DNA of 17,550 nucleotides from contig WTAG01000041.1 of assembly GCA_013139755.1 (NCBI GenBank), forward strand, positions 1 to 17,550, in the 5' to 3' direction. Positions 1-7,784 of the stretch are shown one piece after another. How positions within the stretch are numbered: position 1 is the stretch's first letter; every line of letters begins with the position of its first letter. The notes under the pieces were generated by a model that made no database searches, was not told the DNA's origin, and saw only the letters and a program-made list of their open reading frames with translations. This stretch comes from Methylomarinum sp. (GTDB taxonomy: Bacteria > Pseudomonadota > Gammaproteobacteria > Methylococcales > Methylomonadaceae). The translations under genes were made by a program, and so were the position numbers.

Positions 1-2631
1 GGCATTCAGTTTCGTCTTCTTCTTCTCAGCATCATTCCACCATTACTGGTTGTTTCTGCGTTGGCTTATTATTTTATTCACTCTCATTTTGTTGACCTTG
101 AAAATGCATTAAAAGAAAAAGGACGAATCACCACAAACCAACTGGCAATTTCCAGTATCTACGGTGTATTTTCGGCCAACAGCGAAGTATTAAATGAAAT
201 CACTAGTGCCTTATTGAGAGAGACAGATATTGTCTCAATTCAAATTTTTGATGCCTTAGGAGGAACCTTAGCCAAATCTGAACAAAAGCCCCTCCCTTCT
301 ACGGAAGAACTGATATTTTTCCAGCATTCAGTGACCATTCATTCGTTCTCTAAAGAAAACAAAGAATCAATTGCCTTATTGCTTGAACAAGGCCCTAGCC
401 AGACAATAAAAACAATAGGGAGCGTTAGAGTTGCTTTATCCTTAGAAAACACTCATAAAAAACAAAAAACTTACCTTATAAATAGTCTATTACTCATTTT
501 TATGGGTATAACTTGTAGTATTTTAATTACTATCTGGTTAAGCCGAACAATAAGCAGGCCCATTATCAGTCTAACCAAAACAGCGAATGCGCTAGCTAAC
601 GGCAACATGAATGCCAGAGCTAATTATTGTAATACGGCTGAAATAGGACAACTGGTGCAAAGCTTCAATTCAATGGCAGAAACGGTTCAACAAACACAAA
701 GTCACTTATTAAATCAAGTGGATATCGCCGTTAGCGAATTAAATAAAACATTAATTCATTTAGAGGATAAAAATAAATCCCTTGAAAAAACCACGCAATT
801 AGCTGTTTCTCAAAATAAAACCAAATCCCAGTTTATAGCTCATATAAGCCACGAAATACGAACCCCAATGAATGGTATTCTTGGGTTCATTGAACTCCTT
901 ACCAACTCTGCATTATCGCTACAACAGTTAGATCAGGCTCAACTTATTAAAACATCTGCCACCAATCTTTTAACTATTGTTAACGAAATCCTCGATTACT
1001 CAAGCCTTGAAACTGGCAATTTTAAAGTTAATATATCAACCTTTAACTTCAGGGAAATTATAGAAAACTGTGCCAGTATCATCACACCAATATCAGGAAA
1101 TGTTCAAGTTATTATTGATATTGACAATACCATACCCTGTCACATTACATCAGACCCGAATCGCTTACAACAAATTATCACCAACTTGCTAGGTAATGCT
1201 AATAAGTTTACTCAACAAGGCCATATTATTCTTCGTTGTCGTAAGCATACAGCTCATTCGCTGTTTATTTCTGTTTCTGATACGGGGATTGGTATCCATC
1301 AAAATAAAATTAACAATTTATTTCAACCTTTCAAACAACTCAATGAATACACTATTGATAATAAACTAGGAACAGGACTTGGCTTAACTATTTCAAAGAA
1401 TATCATCCAAAGACTGAAAGGTTCCATTGGTGTTTGCAGCCGGTACAAGACAGGATCAACCTTTTGGATAAACCTTCCTGTTAAACTATCAGCCCCTGAA
1501 GCAACAACACTTAAACATCAATATTTTATTGTTGTGGATTCATTTGAATTGAGAAGAAAAGCATTTGTTAAACAACTTGTTTTTCTTGGCTATACTGTTC
1601 TGGACGTCCCCTCTCTTGATCAGCTTAATAATCAAAAAGTGACCCCCTGCGACCTACTTTTTTATGCAAAAAAAGATACTTCAAAGTTATCAGAAAGCCT
1701 CTCAGAAAAAATACGCTCATTTGTCATTGGGCCCACTATTTATATTACACATTCCAGCCTAACGAAGGCTAATTGCTTATCTTTACCTTGCCGCTCTAGT
1801 CACTTAAAAAGCATTATAAAGAACCAGCTAAGTCCTATTTTAGACTTACCTATTCTGACTAGTCAGCCACCCCATAAACAACGGAATACAGTCTCTATTT
1901 TTATTGCCGATGATAACGAAATCAACAGGCTTTTATTACAGTCCCAACTCAAAGATTACTGTAACAATATTACCCTGGCAATTGATGGCAAGTCAGCTCT
2001 AACTTATTTACAAAAATACAAATATGATCTTATCTTGCTTGACTTACAAATGCCGTTCTATAGTGGCTTAGAGCTTATTAAAATCATTAAACAAGCAAAT
2101 GCTCTAAACCATGATTCACCTGTTATTGCAATCACTGCCCACGCTCAAAGTCACCAGCGAAAAAAACTAATTAAAGCCGGATTTGATGAATGCCTGATAA
2201 AACCTATTTTAATGGATCAACTGGAAGAGATACTCAGCCTATGGCTACCAGAGTCTAATCTGAAAAATACCGATACGAGTATTAACAACAATGATTATGT
2301 TCCTGCTTTACTACAAAGAACATCACAAAATACAGTATTGGCATTAAATATATTTAACAAGCTATTCACTGAACTACCAGAACAATCTTTATTAATTGAC
2401 CAGGCTTTAAAAGCACATAACCTTCACCTAGCACAAGAAATTACCCACAAACTCCATGGCTCAGTCAGTTTCTGTGGTTTTTCTGATATCCAGCAACTAG
2501 CCTATAATCTGGAAGTCTGTTTCCCTGAAAATGATAGCCAGTTAATTCAATTTAACTTTGAACAGCTTAAAAATAAAATAATCAATTTTAGCAAACAAAA
2601 AGATTTAATATTACAACAACTCCAATCTTAA
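1..2631 (+). CDS. barA: BarA-type hybrid sensor histidine kinase (5' partial)
   Basis: Tripartite membrane sensor kinase. In the known family it autophosphorylates on His and relays phosphate His-Asp-His-Asp to a UvrY/GacA-type response regulator. The frame is open from base 1, so the true start lies upstream and the TTG at 61 is internal. Counting residues from base 1, there is a membrane segment at about 4-25, a periplasmic sensor to about 155, a second membrane segment at about 158-180 and a HAMP linker. The H-box HISHEIRTP carries H284. The N-box is NLLGNANKF, the G boxes are DTGIGI and GTGLGL. Next comes a degenerate receiver lacking an obvious acceptor Asp, then a true receiver (FIADDNE, acceptor D681 in LLDLQMP) and a C-terminal HPt domain with HKLHGS (H816). 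HKLHGS matches the E. coli BarA HPt motif as I remember it. It converges with the downstream minus-strand gene, 54 bp away. Confidence 0.9.
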   Translation, partial: GIQFRLLLLSIIPPLLVVSALAYYFIHSHFVDLENALKEKGRITTNQLAISSIYGVFSANSEVLNEITSALLRETDIVSIQIFDALGGTLAKSEQKPLPSTEELIFFQHSVTIHSFSKENKESIALLLEQGPSQTIKTIGSVRVALSLENTHKKQKTYLINSLLLIFMGITCSILITIWLSRTISRPIISLTKTANALANGNMNARANYCNTAEIGQLVQSFNSMAETVQQTQSHLLNQVDIAVSELNKTLIHLEDKNKSLEKTTQLAVSQNKTKSQFIAHISHEIRTPMNGILGFIELLTNSALSLQQLDQAQLIKTSATNLLTIVNEILDYSSLETGNFKVNISTFNFREIIENCASIITPISGNVQVIIDIDNTIPCHITSDPNRLQQIITNLLGNANKFTQQGHIILRCRKHTAHSLFISVSDTGIGIHQNKINNLFQPFKQLNEYTIDNKLGTGLGLTISKNIIQRLKGSIGVCSRYKTGSTFWINLPVKLSAPEATTLKHQYFIVVDSFELRRKAFVKQLVFLGYTVLDVPSLDQLNNQKVTPCDLLFYAKKDTSKLSESLSEKIRSFVIGPTIYITHSSLTKANCLSLPCRSSHLKSIIKNQLSPILDLPILTSQPPHKQRNTVSIFIADDNEINRLLLQSQLKDYCNNITLAIDGKSALTYLQKYKYDLILLDLQMPFYSGLELIKIIKQANALNHDSPVIAITAHAQSHQRKKLIKAGFDECLIKPILMDQLEEILSLWLPESNLKNTDTSINNNDYVPALLQRTSQNTVLALNIFNKLFTELPEQSLLIDQALKAHNLHLAQEITHKLHGSVSFCGFSDIQQLAYNLEVCFPENDSQLIQFNFEQLKNKIINFSKQKDLILQQLQS

Positions 2632-2676
2632 AGCAGACGGGCTATCACTACTTTTTCTTGTTATGTTGATATCATG

Positions 2677-2691
2677 AGATAAACCTTATCT
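2677..2691. other. Small hairpin between convergent genes
   Basis: AGATAA-ACC-TTATCT forms a 6-bp stem with a 3-nt loop and includes the stop codon of the minus-strand membrane protein gene. It lies in the 54-bp gap between convergent genes. There is no clean T-run on either side, so calling it a bidirectional terminator would be weak. Confidence 0.3.
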
Positions 2692-3951
2692 GCCTTTTAT
2701 CTTTTCAAGCAAAACGACAAAACTTGTTAGCAGTATAGCGGCCAATACCACCCCGACCGAAACCAGCATATTATTAAGCAACTCAGGATTTAGTAGTAAT
2801 ATCCCACCTAAACCCAGCATCATACTGCCTGATAATAACTTTAATATACGCCCTTCTTTTTCCGAAATTTTCTTCTTTCCTAATGTGACTGTAAATAACA
2901 GCACAATAAATAACAACGGAATAATATAAACAACATTATAAAAAGCCAAATACAGGTAATACTGCGCGTTCGTTAGTTCGTTCAACGTTAACACTCGGGT
3001 ATACACCATTGGCAATCCAGCAGTACACAAAAGTTCGTAGCTATTAGCTGCGATAGCTAAAACCATTGTTGCAACAATCATCGTTGGCCAACTTCCACTT
3101 TGAGTCAGTGCCCGCATTCTGACAAATAGCCTAGATCTAGCAGAATCAGATAAAGATAATGAAACACCTTGTTTAAAATAGAAAAAATCTTTGATATTAA
3201 GACTTCCAAAAATTATCGCGATCATTCCTGCAATGGCTGTTATTACCATTAATTGCTCTGAAATTAAAAATAGATTAAGCCAGGCACTCATAAACAAAAA
3301 ATACATCAGCCCTGAACACAAAACAAAGGTGCCCCCAATAACCAGCATTCTTAATCGACTACGCTGATTAACTATTAAACTTAATAAAAAAAACAGAATA
3401 AAAAAAGCACAAGGATTAAATGCATCAAGAGCCGCTATTAACAAAGTAAACACTGGCAAAGAAAGGTCTTGATAATGCATAGACCCAAAGCCTGGAATAT
3501 TAAAGTTTTCTTGCTTTTTTGTCAGTTGATCATTGTTGTCAGTATGGCAAGCCAGCAATTTATCTTGTAACTCTTTTCCTGAGCTTTCTGCATCCTCATA
3601 GCCAACTATCATCTGATTACAAAAAATAAAAGCGGGGACTGAGTTTGCTGGTTGTTGCAATTCAGTAGCCATTTGCAAATAACGCTGTTTATTCGACTTG
3701 CTCCCTACCAAATCATAATTTTTTAGAGTTAGCCAAGGATACGTCGCAGCTAATTTATTAATAAAAGGCTTGGCTTCTATACAGTGGGGACAATATCTAG
3801 ACCAAAAATAATAAAGAGTCACCTGATTTGATCGCTGCTGTTCAGCAATGCTACTTTCTGCATTGACATAACTTGATGGCAATACAGTTAAAAAAAACAA
3901 TAATCCAAAAATAGCTTTAACATTATTAAAATTTATTTTGATACTCATCAT
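2686..3951 (-). CDS. Thioredoxin domain fused to CcdA/DsbD-like membrane domain
   Basis: Probable membrane thiol-disulfide protein of 421 aa. Residues 1-31 look like a signal peptide ending VNA. A thioredoxin-like domain follows with the motif CPHC (C54, C57) and a cis-Pro region NSVPAF. From about residue 165 to the end there are roughly six to seven hydrophobic segments. Two membrane cysteines, C181 in FNPCAFF and C309 in ELLCTAG, are placed like the redox-active pair of CcdA and of the DsbD central domain. The inference is that electrons pass from cytoplasmic thioredoxin across the membrane to the periplasmic CPHC domain; the substrate is unknown. The start has two tandem ATGs (3951 and 3948) behind AAGGA. 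It begins inside the end of rarA (26-bp overlap), suggesting coupled translation. It could instead be an oxidase or a metal-handling thiol protein. Confidence 0.7.
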   Translation of the reverse strand: MMSIKINFNNVKAIFGLLFFLTVLPSSYVNAESSIAEQQRSNQVTLYYFWSRYCPHCIEAKPFINKLAATYPWLTLKNYDLVGSKSNKQRYLQMATELQQPANSVPAFIFCNQMIVGYEDAESSGKELQDKLLACHTDNNDQLTKKQENFNIPGFGSMHYQDLSLPVFTLLIAALDAFNPCAFFILFFLLSLIVNQRSRLRMLVIGGTFVLCSGLMYFLFMSAWLNLFLISEQLMVITAIAGMIAIIFGSLNIKDFFYFKQGVSLSLSDSARSRLFVRMRALTQSGSWPTMIVATMVLAIAANSYELLCTAGLPMVYTRVLTLNELTNAQYYLYLAFYNVVYIIPLLFIVLLFTVTLGKKKISEKEGRILKLLSGSMMLGLGGILLLNPELLNNMLVSVGVVLAAILLTSFVVLLEKIKGR

Positions 3952-5239
3952 CTAATTCCTTCAAATGCTGCAACTTCTGGGAAATCTTTATTTCCAAACC
4001 TCTTGATACCGGGTGATAATATTTTGTCTCAGACATTTCATCAGGAAAATAATTTTCACCTGCCGCATAAGCTTCTGGCTCATTATGGGCATAACGATAT
4101 TCTTTTTTATAGCCTAATGATTTCATTAACTTGGTCGGTGCATTTCTTAAATGAATCGGCACAGCTAAACTGGCACTTTGCCTGACATCACTCATTGCCT
4201 GATTATAAGCCATATAAACAGCATTACTTTTAGGTGCACAAGCCAGATAAATGACTGCTTGGGCTAAAGCCAGCTCCCCTTCAGGACTCCCCAGTCGTTC
4301 CTGTGCTTCCCAGGCATTAATAGTAATTTCCAGCGCCCTTGGGTCTGCATTACCAATATCTTCCGAGGCTATTCTTACAATTCTTCTGGCCAGGTATGCT
4401 AAATCACAACCTCCATCAATCATTCGACATAACCAATAGAGCGAAGCATCAGGTGAACTTCCTCTGACTGATTTATGTAATGCCGAAATTTGATTATAAA
4501 ACTCTTCACCTTGTTTATCAAAACGCCGGACTCCGCCAGAAAGCACCTCCCTGGCAATATCTTCAGTAATGACATCACTATCATTGGCCGCAGCAAGTTC
4601 TACAGAAATTTCCAATAAATTAAGTAATCGCCTAGCATCGCCATCCGCTGTACTCGCAAATTGCTGCTTCAGAGCATCAGAAAGTTTAATATCTAAACCT
4701 GCCAACCCTCTCTCTTTATCCAATAAAGCCTTATTTAAAACCTCAATTAATTCTTCGGGTGTTAAAGCATTTAGTACATACACCCTGGCTCTGGATAATA
4801 AAGCATTATTAAGTGCAAATGAGGGATTCTCTGTGGTCGCGCCAATAAAATAAAAAGTACCATCTTCAACATGAGGTAAAAAAGCATCTTGCTGGGATTT
4901 GTTAAATCGATGAACTTCATCAACAAATAAAACGGTGCGTTTATTGTGTTGCAATAGCGTTTTTTTTGCATCTGCAACCGCAGCACGAATTTCCTTTACT
5001 CCCGCCAGAACAGCAGAAATTGAAATAAACTCAGCCTCAGAATGCCTGGCGATCATTCTTGCCAACGTTGTCTTACCCGTCCCTGGAGGCCCCCAAAAAA
5101 TCATGGAATGCAAGTGCCCTGATGAAACAGCTTCATACAAGGGTTTACCAGGTTTTAAAATATGTTTTTGGCCAATATAATCATCCAATAACACGGGCCG
5201 CATTCGATCTGCCAGAGGTTTGTTAATGTCATCAAACAT
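3926..5239 (-). CDS. rarA: Replication-associated recombination protein A (AAA+ ATPase)
   Basis: RarA/MgsA family, 437 aa, the usual full length. These cytoplasmic clamp-loader-like ATPases act at stalled replication forks and bind SSB. The N-terminus MFDDINKPLADRMRP resembles that of the family. Walker A is GPPGTGKTT (residues 50-58), Walker B is LFVDEVHRF (D107, E108), and sensor 1 is GATTENPSF. The C-terminal half holds the oligomerisation region, including DARRLLNLLE and the RIASEDIGNADPRAL segment. The start lies 31 bp after the lolA stop, with a weak GGAC as ribosome binding site, so lolA and rarA are probably cotranscribed. The last 26 bp overlap the next gene. Confidence 0.95.
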   Translation of the reverse strand: MFDDINKPLADRMRPVLLDDYIGQKHILKPGKPLYEAVSSGHLHSMIFWGPPGTGKTTLARMIARHSEAEFISISAVLAGVKEIRAAVADAKKTLLQHNKRTVLFVDEVHRFNKSQQDAFLPHVEDGTFYFIGATTENPSFALNNALLSRARVYVLNALTPEELIEVLNKALLDKERGLAGLDIKLSDALKQQFASTADGDARRLLNLLEISVELAAANDSDVITEDIAREVLSGGVRRFDKQGEEFYNQISALHKSVRGSSPDASLYWLCRMIDGGCDLAYLARRIVRIASEDIGNADPRALEITINAWEAQERLGSPEGELALAQAVIYLACAPKSNAVYMAYNQAMSDVRQSASLAVPIHLRNAPTKLMKSLGYKKEYRYAHNEPEAYAAGENYFPDEMSETKYYHPVSRGLEIKISQKLQHLKELDDEYQNKF

Positions 5240-5260
5240 AAATTTAGTCCGTTAATACTA

Positions 5261-5284
5261 TTTTTGAAAATTAATTTTCAAAAA
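5261..5284. other. Perfect 24-bp palindrome over the lolA stop codon
   Basis: The stretch runs from TTTTTGAAAATT to AATTTTCAAAAA and is its own reverse complement over 24 bases, with the lolA TAA (5271-5273) near its centre. As RNA it would make a 10-bp AU-rich hairpin with a 4-nt loop. There is no U-run on the minus-strand exit side, so it is not a standard terminator. It could be a protein binding site, an mRNA stabiliser between lolA and rarA, or chance in AT-rich DNA. Confidence 0.5.
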
Positions 5285-5900
5285 CATCAACACCTTCCGG
5301 GGCTGTAAATTCAAAAACACTGGATTCTAATTTAGGGTTTATTTTTACCTGACTAAAATAAATACGGGTTAATTGGCCAAAGTTGTCGCTAAGTTCCATC
5401 CCTCCTAAAACGCCATCACTCAGACCGATAAGAATATATTTAAACCCACTATCCTCATTTTTTGGTGATAATTTGATCCAAAGTAAATCTTCATCAATCC
5501 CTTGTTGCTGGATAATAAAGTTCTCTTCCAGTTCGATATCACCACTTAGCAACATAGCAGGTGTTGCACCTAAAGAATCATCTAGTTTTTTGATGGTTAC
5601 CTGTTCTAAATCAGCATCATAAAACCAGACTTTTCCAGCACTGGATATAATTTCCTGAATAAAAGGTTTTTTGTAACTCCAGCGAAACTTACCGGGTCGA
5701 CTTAAAAAAAATGCACCTTCACTGGTTTGCTCTGCTTGCCCACTTTCATTTAAAACAACTTGTTTAAAGTCTGCTGTTAAAGAGGCGGTTGATGCTAAAA
5801 ATGATTTTAATTGCATAACAGGCGTTTGCTCTGCATTAGCAACGATTGCCATCATTAAAAGCACAAGAAATGATAAAGGTTTGATTGTTTTGTCTAACAT
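5271..5900 (-). CDS. lolA: Outer-membrane lipoprotein carrier protein LolA
   Basis: Periplasmic chaperone that takes outer-membrane lipoproteins from the LolCDE complex and hands them to LolB. At 209 aa it is the normal family length. A signal peptide covers about residues 1-23 (positive start, hydrophobic LSFLVLLMMAIVANA, cleavage before EQT). The mature part has the LolA pattern: TASLTADFKQ, then EGAFFLSRPGKFRWSY, then KVWFYDADLEQVTIKKLD and later FKYILIGLSDG and GQLTRIYF. No clear Shine-Dalgarno stands before the ATG, only an AT-rich leader, but the signal peptide supports this start. It lies 88 bp downstream of ttcA and 31 bp upstream of rarA, a lolA-rarA pairing common in gammaproteobacteria. 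Confidence 0.93.
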   Translation of the reverse strand: MLDKTIKPLSFLVLLMMAIVANAEQTPVMQLKSFLASTASLTADFKQVVLNESGQAEQTSEGAFFLSRPGKFRWSYKKPFIQEIISSAGKVWFYDADLEQVTIKKLDDSLGATPAMLLSGDIELEENFIIQQQGIDEDLLWIKLSPKNEDSGFKYILIGLSDGVLGGMELSDNFGQLTRIYFSQVKINPKLESSVFEFTAPEGVDVFEN

Positions 5901-5988
5901 AAAATATTATTTTTGATGAAAATCGGATTCAACTCTAAAGGTTTAAACAGCACAATTGATGCGCTTCCTATGTCTCTATGAACTGAGG

Positions 5989-6843
5989 CTATTGTTCTAA
6001 AATATCCAGCCCAGCCTCATCAGAGACCACTCTTTGCCCTTCAAGTTCCCCGCGTTCTAGCCCGACAAAATCAAACAACTCAGTATCGGCCATTTGGGAG
6101 GGAGAGATATGTTTCAAACTTGAAAAAATAGTTTCTAATCGCCCAGGAAATTGCTTATCCCAGCCGGTTAACATTGCTTTCATTGCTTGACGTTGCAAAT
6201 TTTCTTGAGAGCCACATAAGTTGCAAGGAATAATAGGAAAATCTTTAATTTCGGCATATTGAGCAATATCCTTTTCCTTACAATAAGCCAATGGCCTAAT
6301 CACAATATTTTGCTTATCATCACTTAACAGTTTTGGAGGCATCGCCTTTAGCTTACCCGCATAAAACATATTTAAAAAATAAGTTTCTAAAATATCATCT
6401 CTATGATGACCGAGTGCAATTTTGGTTATATTATTTTCTTTAGCAAAGCGATATAAAGTCCCCCTACGCAATCGAGAACAAAGACTACAAGTTGTTTTCC
6501 CTTCGGGAATGACGCGCTTAACCACACTGTATGTATCCTGTTCAATAATATGAAAAGGCACTTCAATAGAAGAAAGATATTCAGGCAGAATATGTTCAGG
6601 AAAACCCGGTTGTTTTTGATCTAAATTGACAGCCAGGATTTCAAAATTAACAGGGGCTGTTTTTTGTAAATGCAACAAAATATTAAGCATAACAAAAGAA
6701 TCTTTGCCGCCAGAGAGACAAACCATTATTTTGTCACCTTCTTCGACCATATTATAGTCGGCAATGGCTTGACCTACATCTCTTCGCAGCCTTTTATGTA
6801 ACTTGTTGAATTCAATTTTAGATTTTTTTTCTGGAGCAAGCAT
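5989..6843 (-). CDS. ttcA: tRNA 2-thiocytidine biosynthesis protein TtcA
   Basis: Cytoplasmic enzyme that thiolates C32 of certain tRNAs, using ATP and an iron-sulfur cluster. At 284 aa it is close to family length. The PP-loop is SGGKDS (residues 44-49). The cluster and sulfur-transfer cysteines are C119 and C122 (CSLC), with a second CxxC at C207 and C210 (CNLC). [10 protein letters not shown], typical of the family, is also present. No strong ribosome binding site precedes the ATG at 6843. It is the last housekeeping gene before the repeat-rich accessory region and is transcribed away from it. Confidence 0.95.
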   Translation of the reverse strand: MLAPEKKSKIEFNKLHKRLRRDVGQAIADYNMVEEGDKIMVCLSGGKDSFVMLNILLHLQKTAPVNFEILAVNLDQKQPGFPEHILPEYLSSIEVPFHIIEQDTYSVVKRVIPEGKTTCSLCSRLRRGTLYRFAKENNITKIALGHHRDDILETYFLNMFYAGKLKAMPPKLLSDDKQNIVIRPLAYCKEKDIAQYAEIKDFPIIPCNLCGSQENLQRQAMKAMLTGWDKQFPGRLETIFSSLKHISPSQMADTELFDFVGLERGELEGQRVVSDEAGLDILEQ

Positions 6844-7157
6844 TATTTAATATTTCGGACAGTTTTAGATAAAATAAAACCATAAGATCAATCTGAGAGC
6901 GAATTTACGCAATTAAGTACCTAGGTGCTTACCACTGCGTGAAGATAACAAGGTTTATCACATCAAATTCTCATGGATGAAACAGTAGACTTTATTTTAA
7001 ATGCAATGTCTAGCGTTAAAAAACTCAAGGTATATTTATCGACCCTTTTTTGTACGAAGACTTTAGCCTTCATAGGGTCAATATAAGAAAGCCGGCAAGC
7101 AAGATAATGGGCTTAACTTAAGCAATCTCTGATTAAGTTGATTAGAATTTAGCGCAG
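6844..7157. other. Gene-free stretch upstream of ttcA
   Basis: No convincing gene. It must carry the ttcA promoter, but no strong sigma-70 boxes stand out; TTGATC with TCTAAA on the minus strand (16-bp spacer, within about 65 bp of the start) is the best weak candidate. Three small inverted repeats are visible: AAGTACCTAGGTGCTT at 6915-6930, GACCCT/AGGGTC at 7041-7046 and 7074-7079, and a GCTTAA-C-TTAAGC palindrome near 7110. A 37-codon ORF at 6973-7086 lacks a ribosome binding site and is not called. Confidence 0.5.
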
Positions 7158-7243
7158 AAAAAACGGTCGCTATATTTCACGAAATGAACCGTAACAGTCG
7201 TTCTATTGCGCCATTCTTCGTGGAAAATATCGGCCGTTTTAAC
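7158..7243. repeat. Imperfect inverted repeat, about 25-bp arms
   Basis: The arm at 7158-7183 (core AAAACGG, ATATTT, CACGAA) is the imperfect reverse complement of 7217-7243 (core TTCGTGG, AATAT, CCGTTTT), with two small indels and a 33-base loop. There is no coding content. It looks like a small palindromic or miniature insertion remnant. I see no other copy in this window. Confidence 0.55.
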
Positions 7244-7250
7244 AAGCTCT

Positions 7251-7305
7251 TAGCAGGAATCTATGTCTAAAGATGGATTCCCGATTAAAAATTTTGGGAA
7301 TGACA
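7251..7305 (-). repeat. GTCATTCCC/GGAATCTA repeat, left copy
   Basis: Read on the minus strand it runs GTCATTCCC, an AT-rich stretch, CGGGAATCCA, about 10 bases, then TAGATTCCTGCTAAGAG. The order and wording match the copy at 15966-16066, which lies in the opposite orientation. Its core is a hairpin of GGAATC against GATTCC. The far terminal inverted arm seen in the right copy is missing, so this is a shorter or decayed copy of a dispersed intergenic repeat. Confidence 0.6.
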
Positions 7306-7404
7306 ACTATTGCGATTATTATTTATCATGACTATATACAAGCCACAGGTTGAAGAAAAGTAATGACTAAAACCAAACTGAATTTAAAAAACATGAGATT
7401 TTAA

Positions 7405-7473
7405 GTGGGAGGGGCTTTCTAGCCGCGACAGCTCTTGATCTTGTCTCGGTCGCGGCCTGGAGGCCCCTCCTAC
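7405..7473. repeat. REP-like inverted doublet, left copy
   Basis: Two REP-like units face each other. The left arm at 7405-7429 starts GTGGGAGGGGC and ends GCCGCGAC; the right arm at 7449-7473, reverse-complemented, starts GTAGGAGGGGC and ends GCCGCGAC. The arms match at 20 of 25 positions. The 19-nt loop contains CTCTTGATCTTG. GTAG or GTGG heads followed by a GC-rich hairpin are the hallmark of REP sequences mobilised by RAYT-type transposases (family knowledge); no RAYT gene is in this window. A same-orientation copy lies at 15276-15344. Confidence 0.75.
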
Positions 7474-7509
7474 CCATAAAAACAACATCATTTCCAATAT
7501 GTCTTTATT

Positions 7510-7534
7510 TAACCTGTGGTTAGTTCATAGCCAT
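7510..7534 (+). repeat. 3' box of the flanking direct repeat, with small hairpin (left)
   Basis: TAACC-TGT-GGTTA followed by a short spacer and TAGCCAT. It begins 37 bases after the REP doublet; the right-hand copy at 15382-15406 has the same spacing and reads AAACC-TGT-GGTTT followed by TAGCCAT. The outermost stem pair is T-A here and A-T there, a compensatory change that keeps the stem. Together with the doublet this defines a direct repeat of about 130 bp (7405-7534). Confidence 0.6.
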
Positions 7535-7563
7535 ATTATTTATTAGAACTGGCATAACTTTAC

Positions 7564-7695
7564 CTGATTACCCATGAGTTTCAGCTAAACTGAAGGGTAC
7601 ACTATTTACTCTTAAGCCCTCGCCACAAGTGGGGAGAGGACTTAAAGAAACCTTATAATACGTTTTAGTATTGGCTGAAGCTTATACGTAATCAG
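7564..7695. repeat. Inverted repeat with a CTTAAGCCCTC hairpin in its loop
   Basis: The arms are 7564-7586 (CTGATTACCCA, then TTTCAGC) and 7673-7695 (GGCTGAAGC, then GTAATCAG), matching imperfectly over 23 bp, with the pairing continuing outward as TTAC/GTAA. The loop contains the CTTAAGCCCTC-type hairpin at 7609-7646. The left arm also matches, at 20 of 23 positions, the reverse complement of 16093-16115 beyond the restriction operon. It probably represents one palindromic element inserted inside another. Confidence 0.6.
7609..7646. repeat. CTTAAGCCCTC hairpin repeat, left copy
   Basis: CTCTTAAGCCCTCGCC, a short loop, then GTGGGGAGAGGACTTAAAG forms an imperfect palindrome. It is a single-unit copy of the family that appears as a full inverted pair at 15579-15626 and 15703-15749. 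Repeats of this wording are widespread between genes in proteobacteria and often create false ORFs. Confidence 0.65.
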
Positions 7696-7726
7696 GTAAC
7701 TTTATATCCATGATGATTAATTACAC

Positions 7727-7732
7727 TATAAT
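7727..7732 (+). promoter_or_regulatory. Candidate -10 box for the hsd operon
   Basis: A perfect TATAAT lies 53 bases before the hsdR start. No good -35 hexamer is found at 16-18 bp spacing, so the call rests on the -10 alone. GAGGG at 7775-7780 is the hsdR ribosome binding site. Confidence 0.35.
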
Positions 7733-7784
7733 TAAAAAAACCAATTCAGTAAAATAAGACGACCTATCATGTTCAGAGGGAATT

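Noticed and set aside
61..63. TTG as start of the sensor kinase
   Set aside because: The frame is open from base 1 and codes a hydrophobic membrane segment there, so the gene begins upstream of the window.
6973..7086. 37-codon + strand ORF starting ATGGATGAAACAG
   Set aside because: No ribosome binding site, no recognisable domain, AT-rich spacer; length expected by chance.
7363..7404. 13-codon ORF (MTKTKLNLKNMRF) ending exactly where the REP doublet begins
   Set aside because: Could be the stub of a gene cut by the repeat, but no matching remainder is seen beyond the doublet or after 15236, so there is no support.
7158..7700. CRISPR array or tRNA in the repeat-rich spacer
   Set aside because: Repeats differ in family, are palindromic at irregular spacing, and no cloverleaf or regularly spaced spacers are seen.
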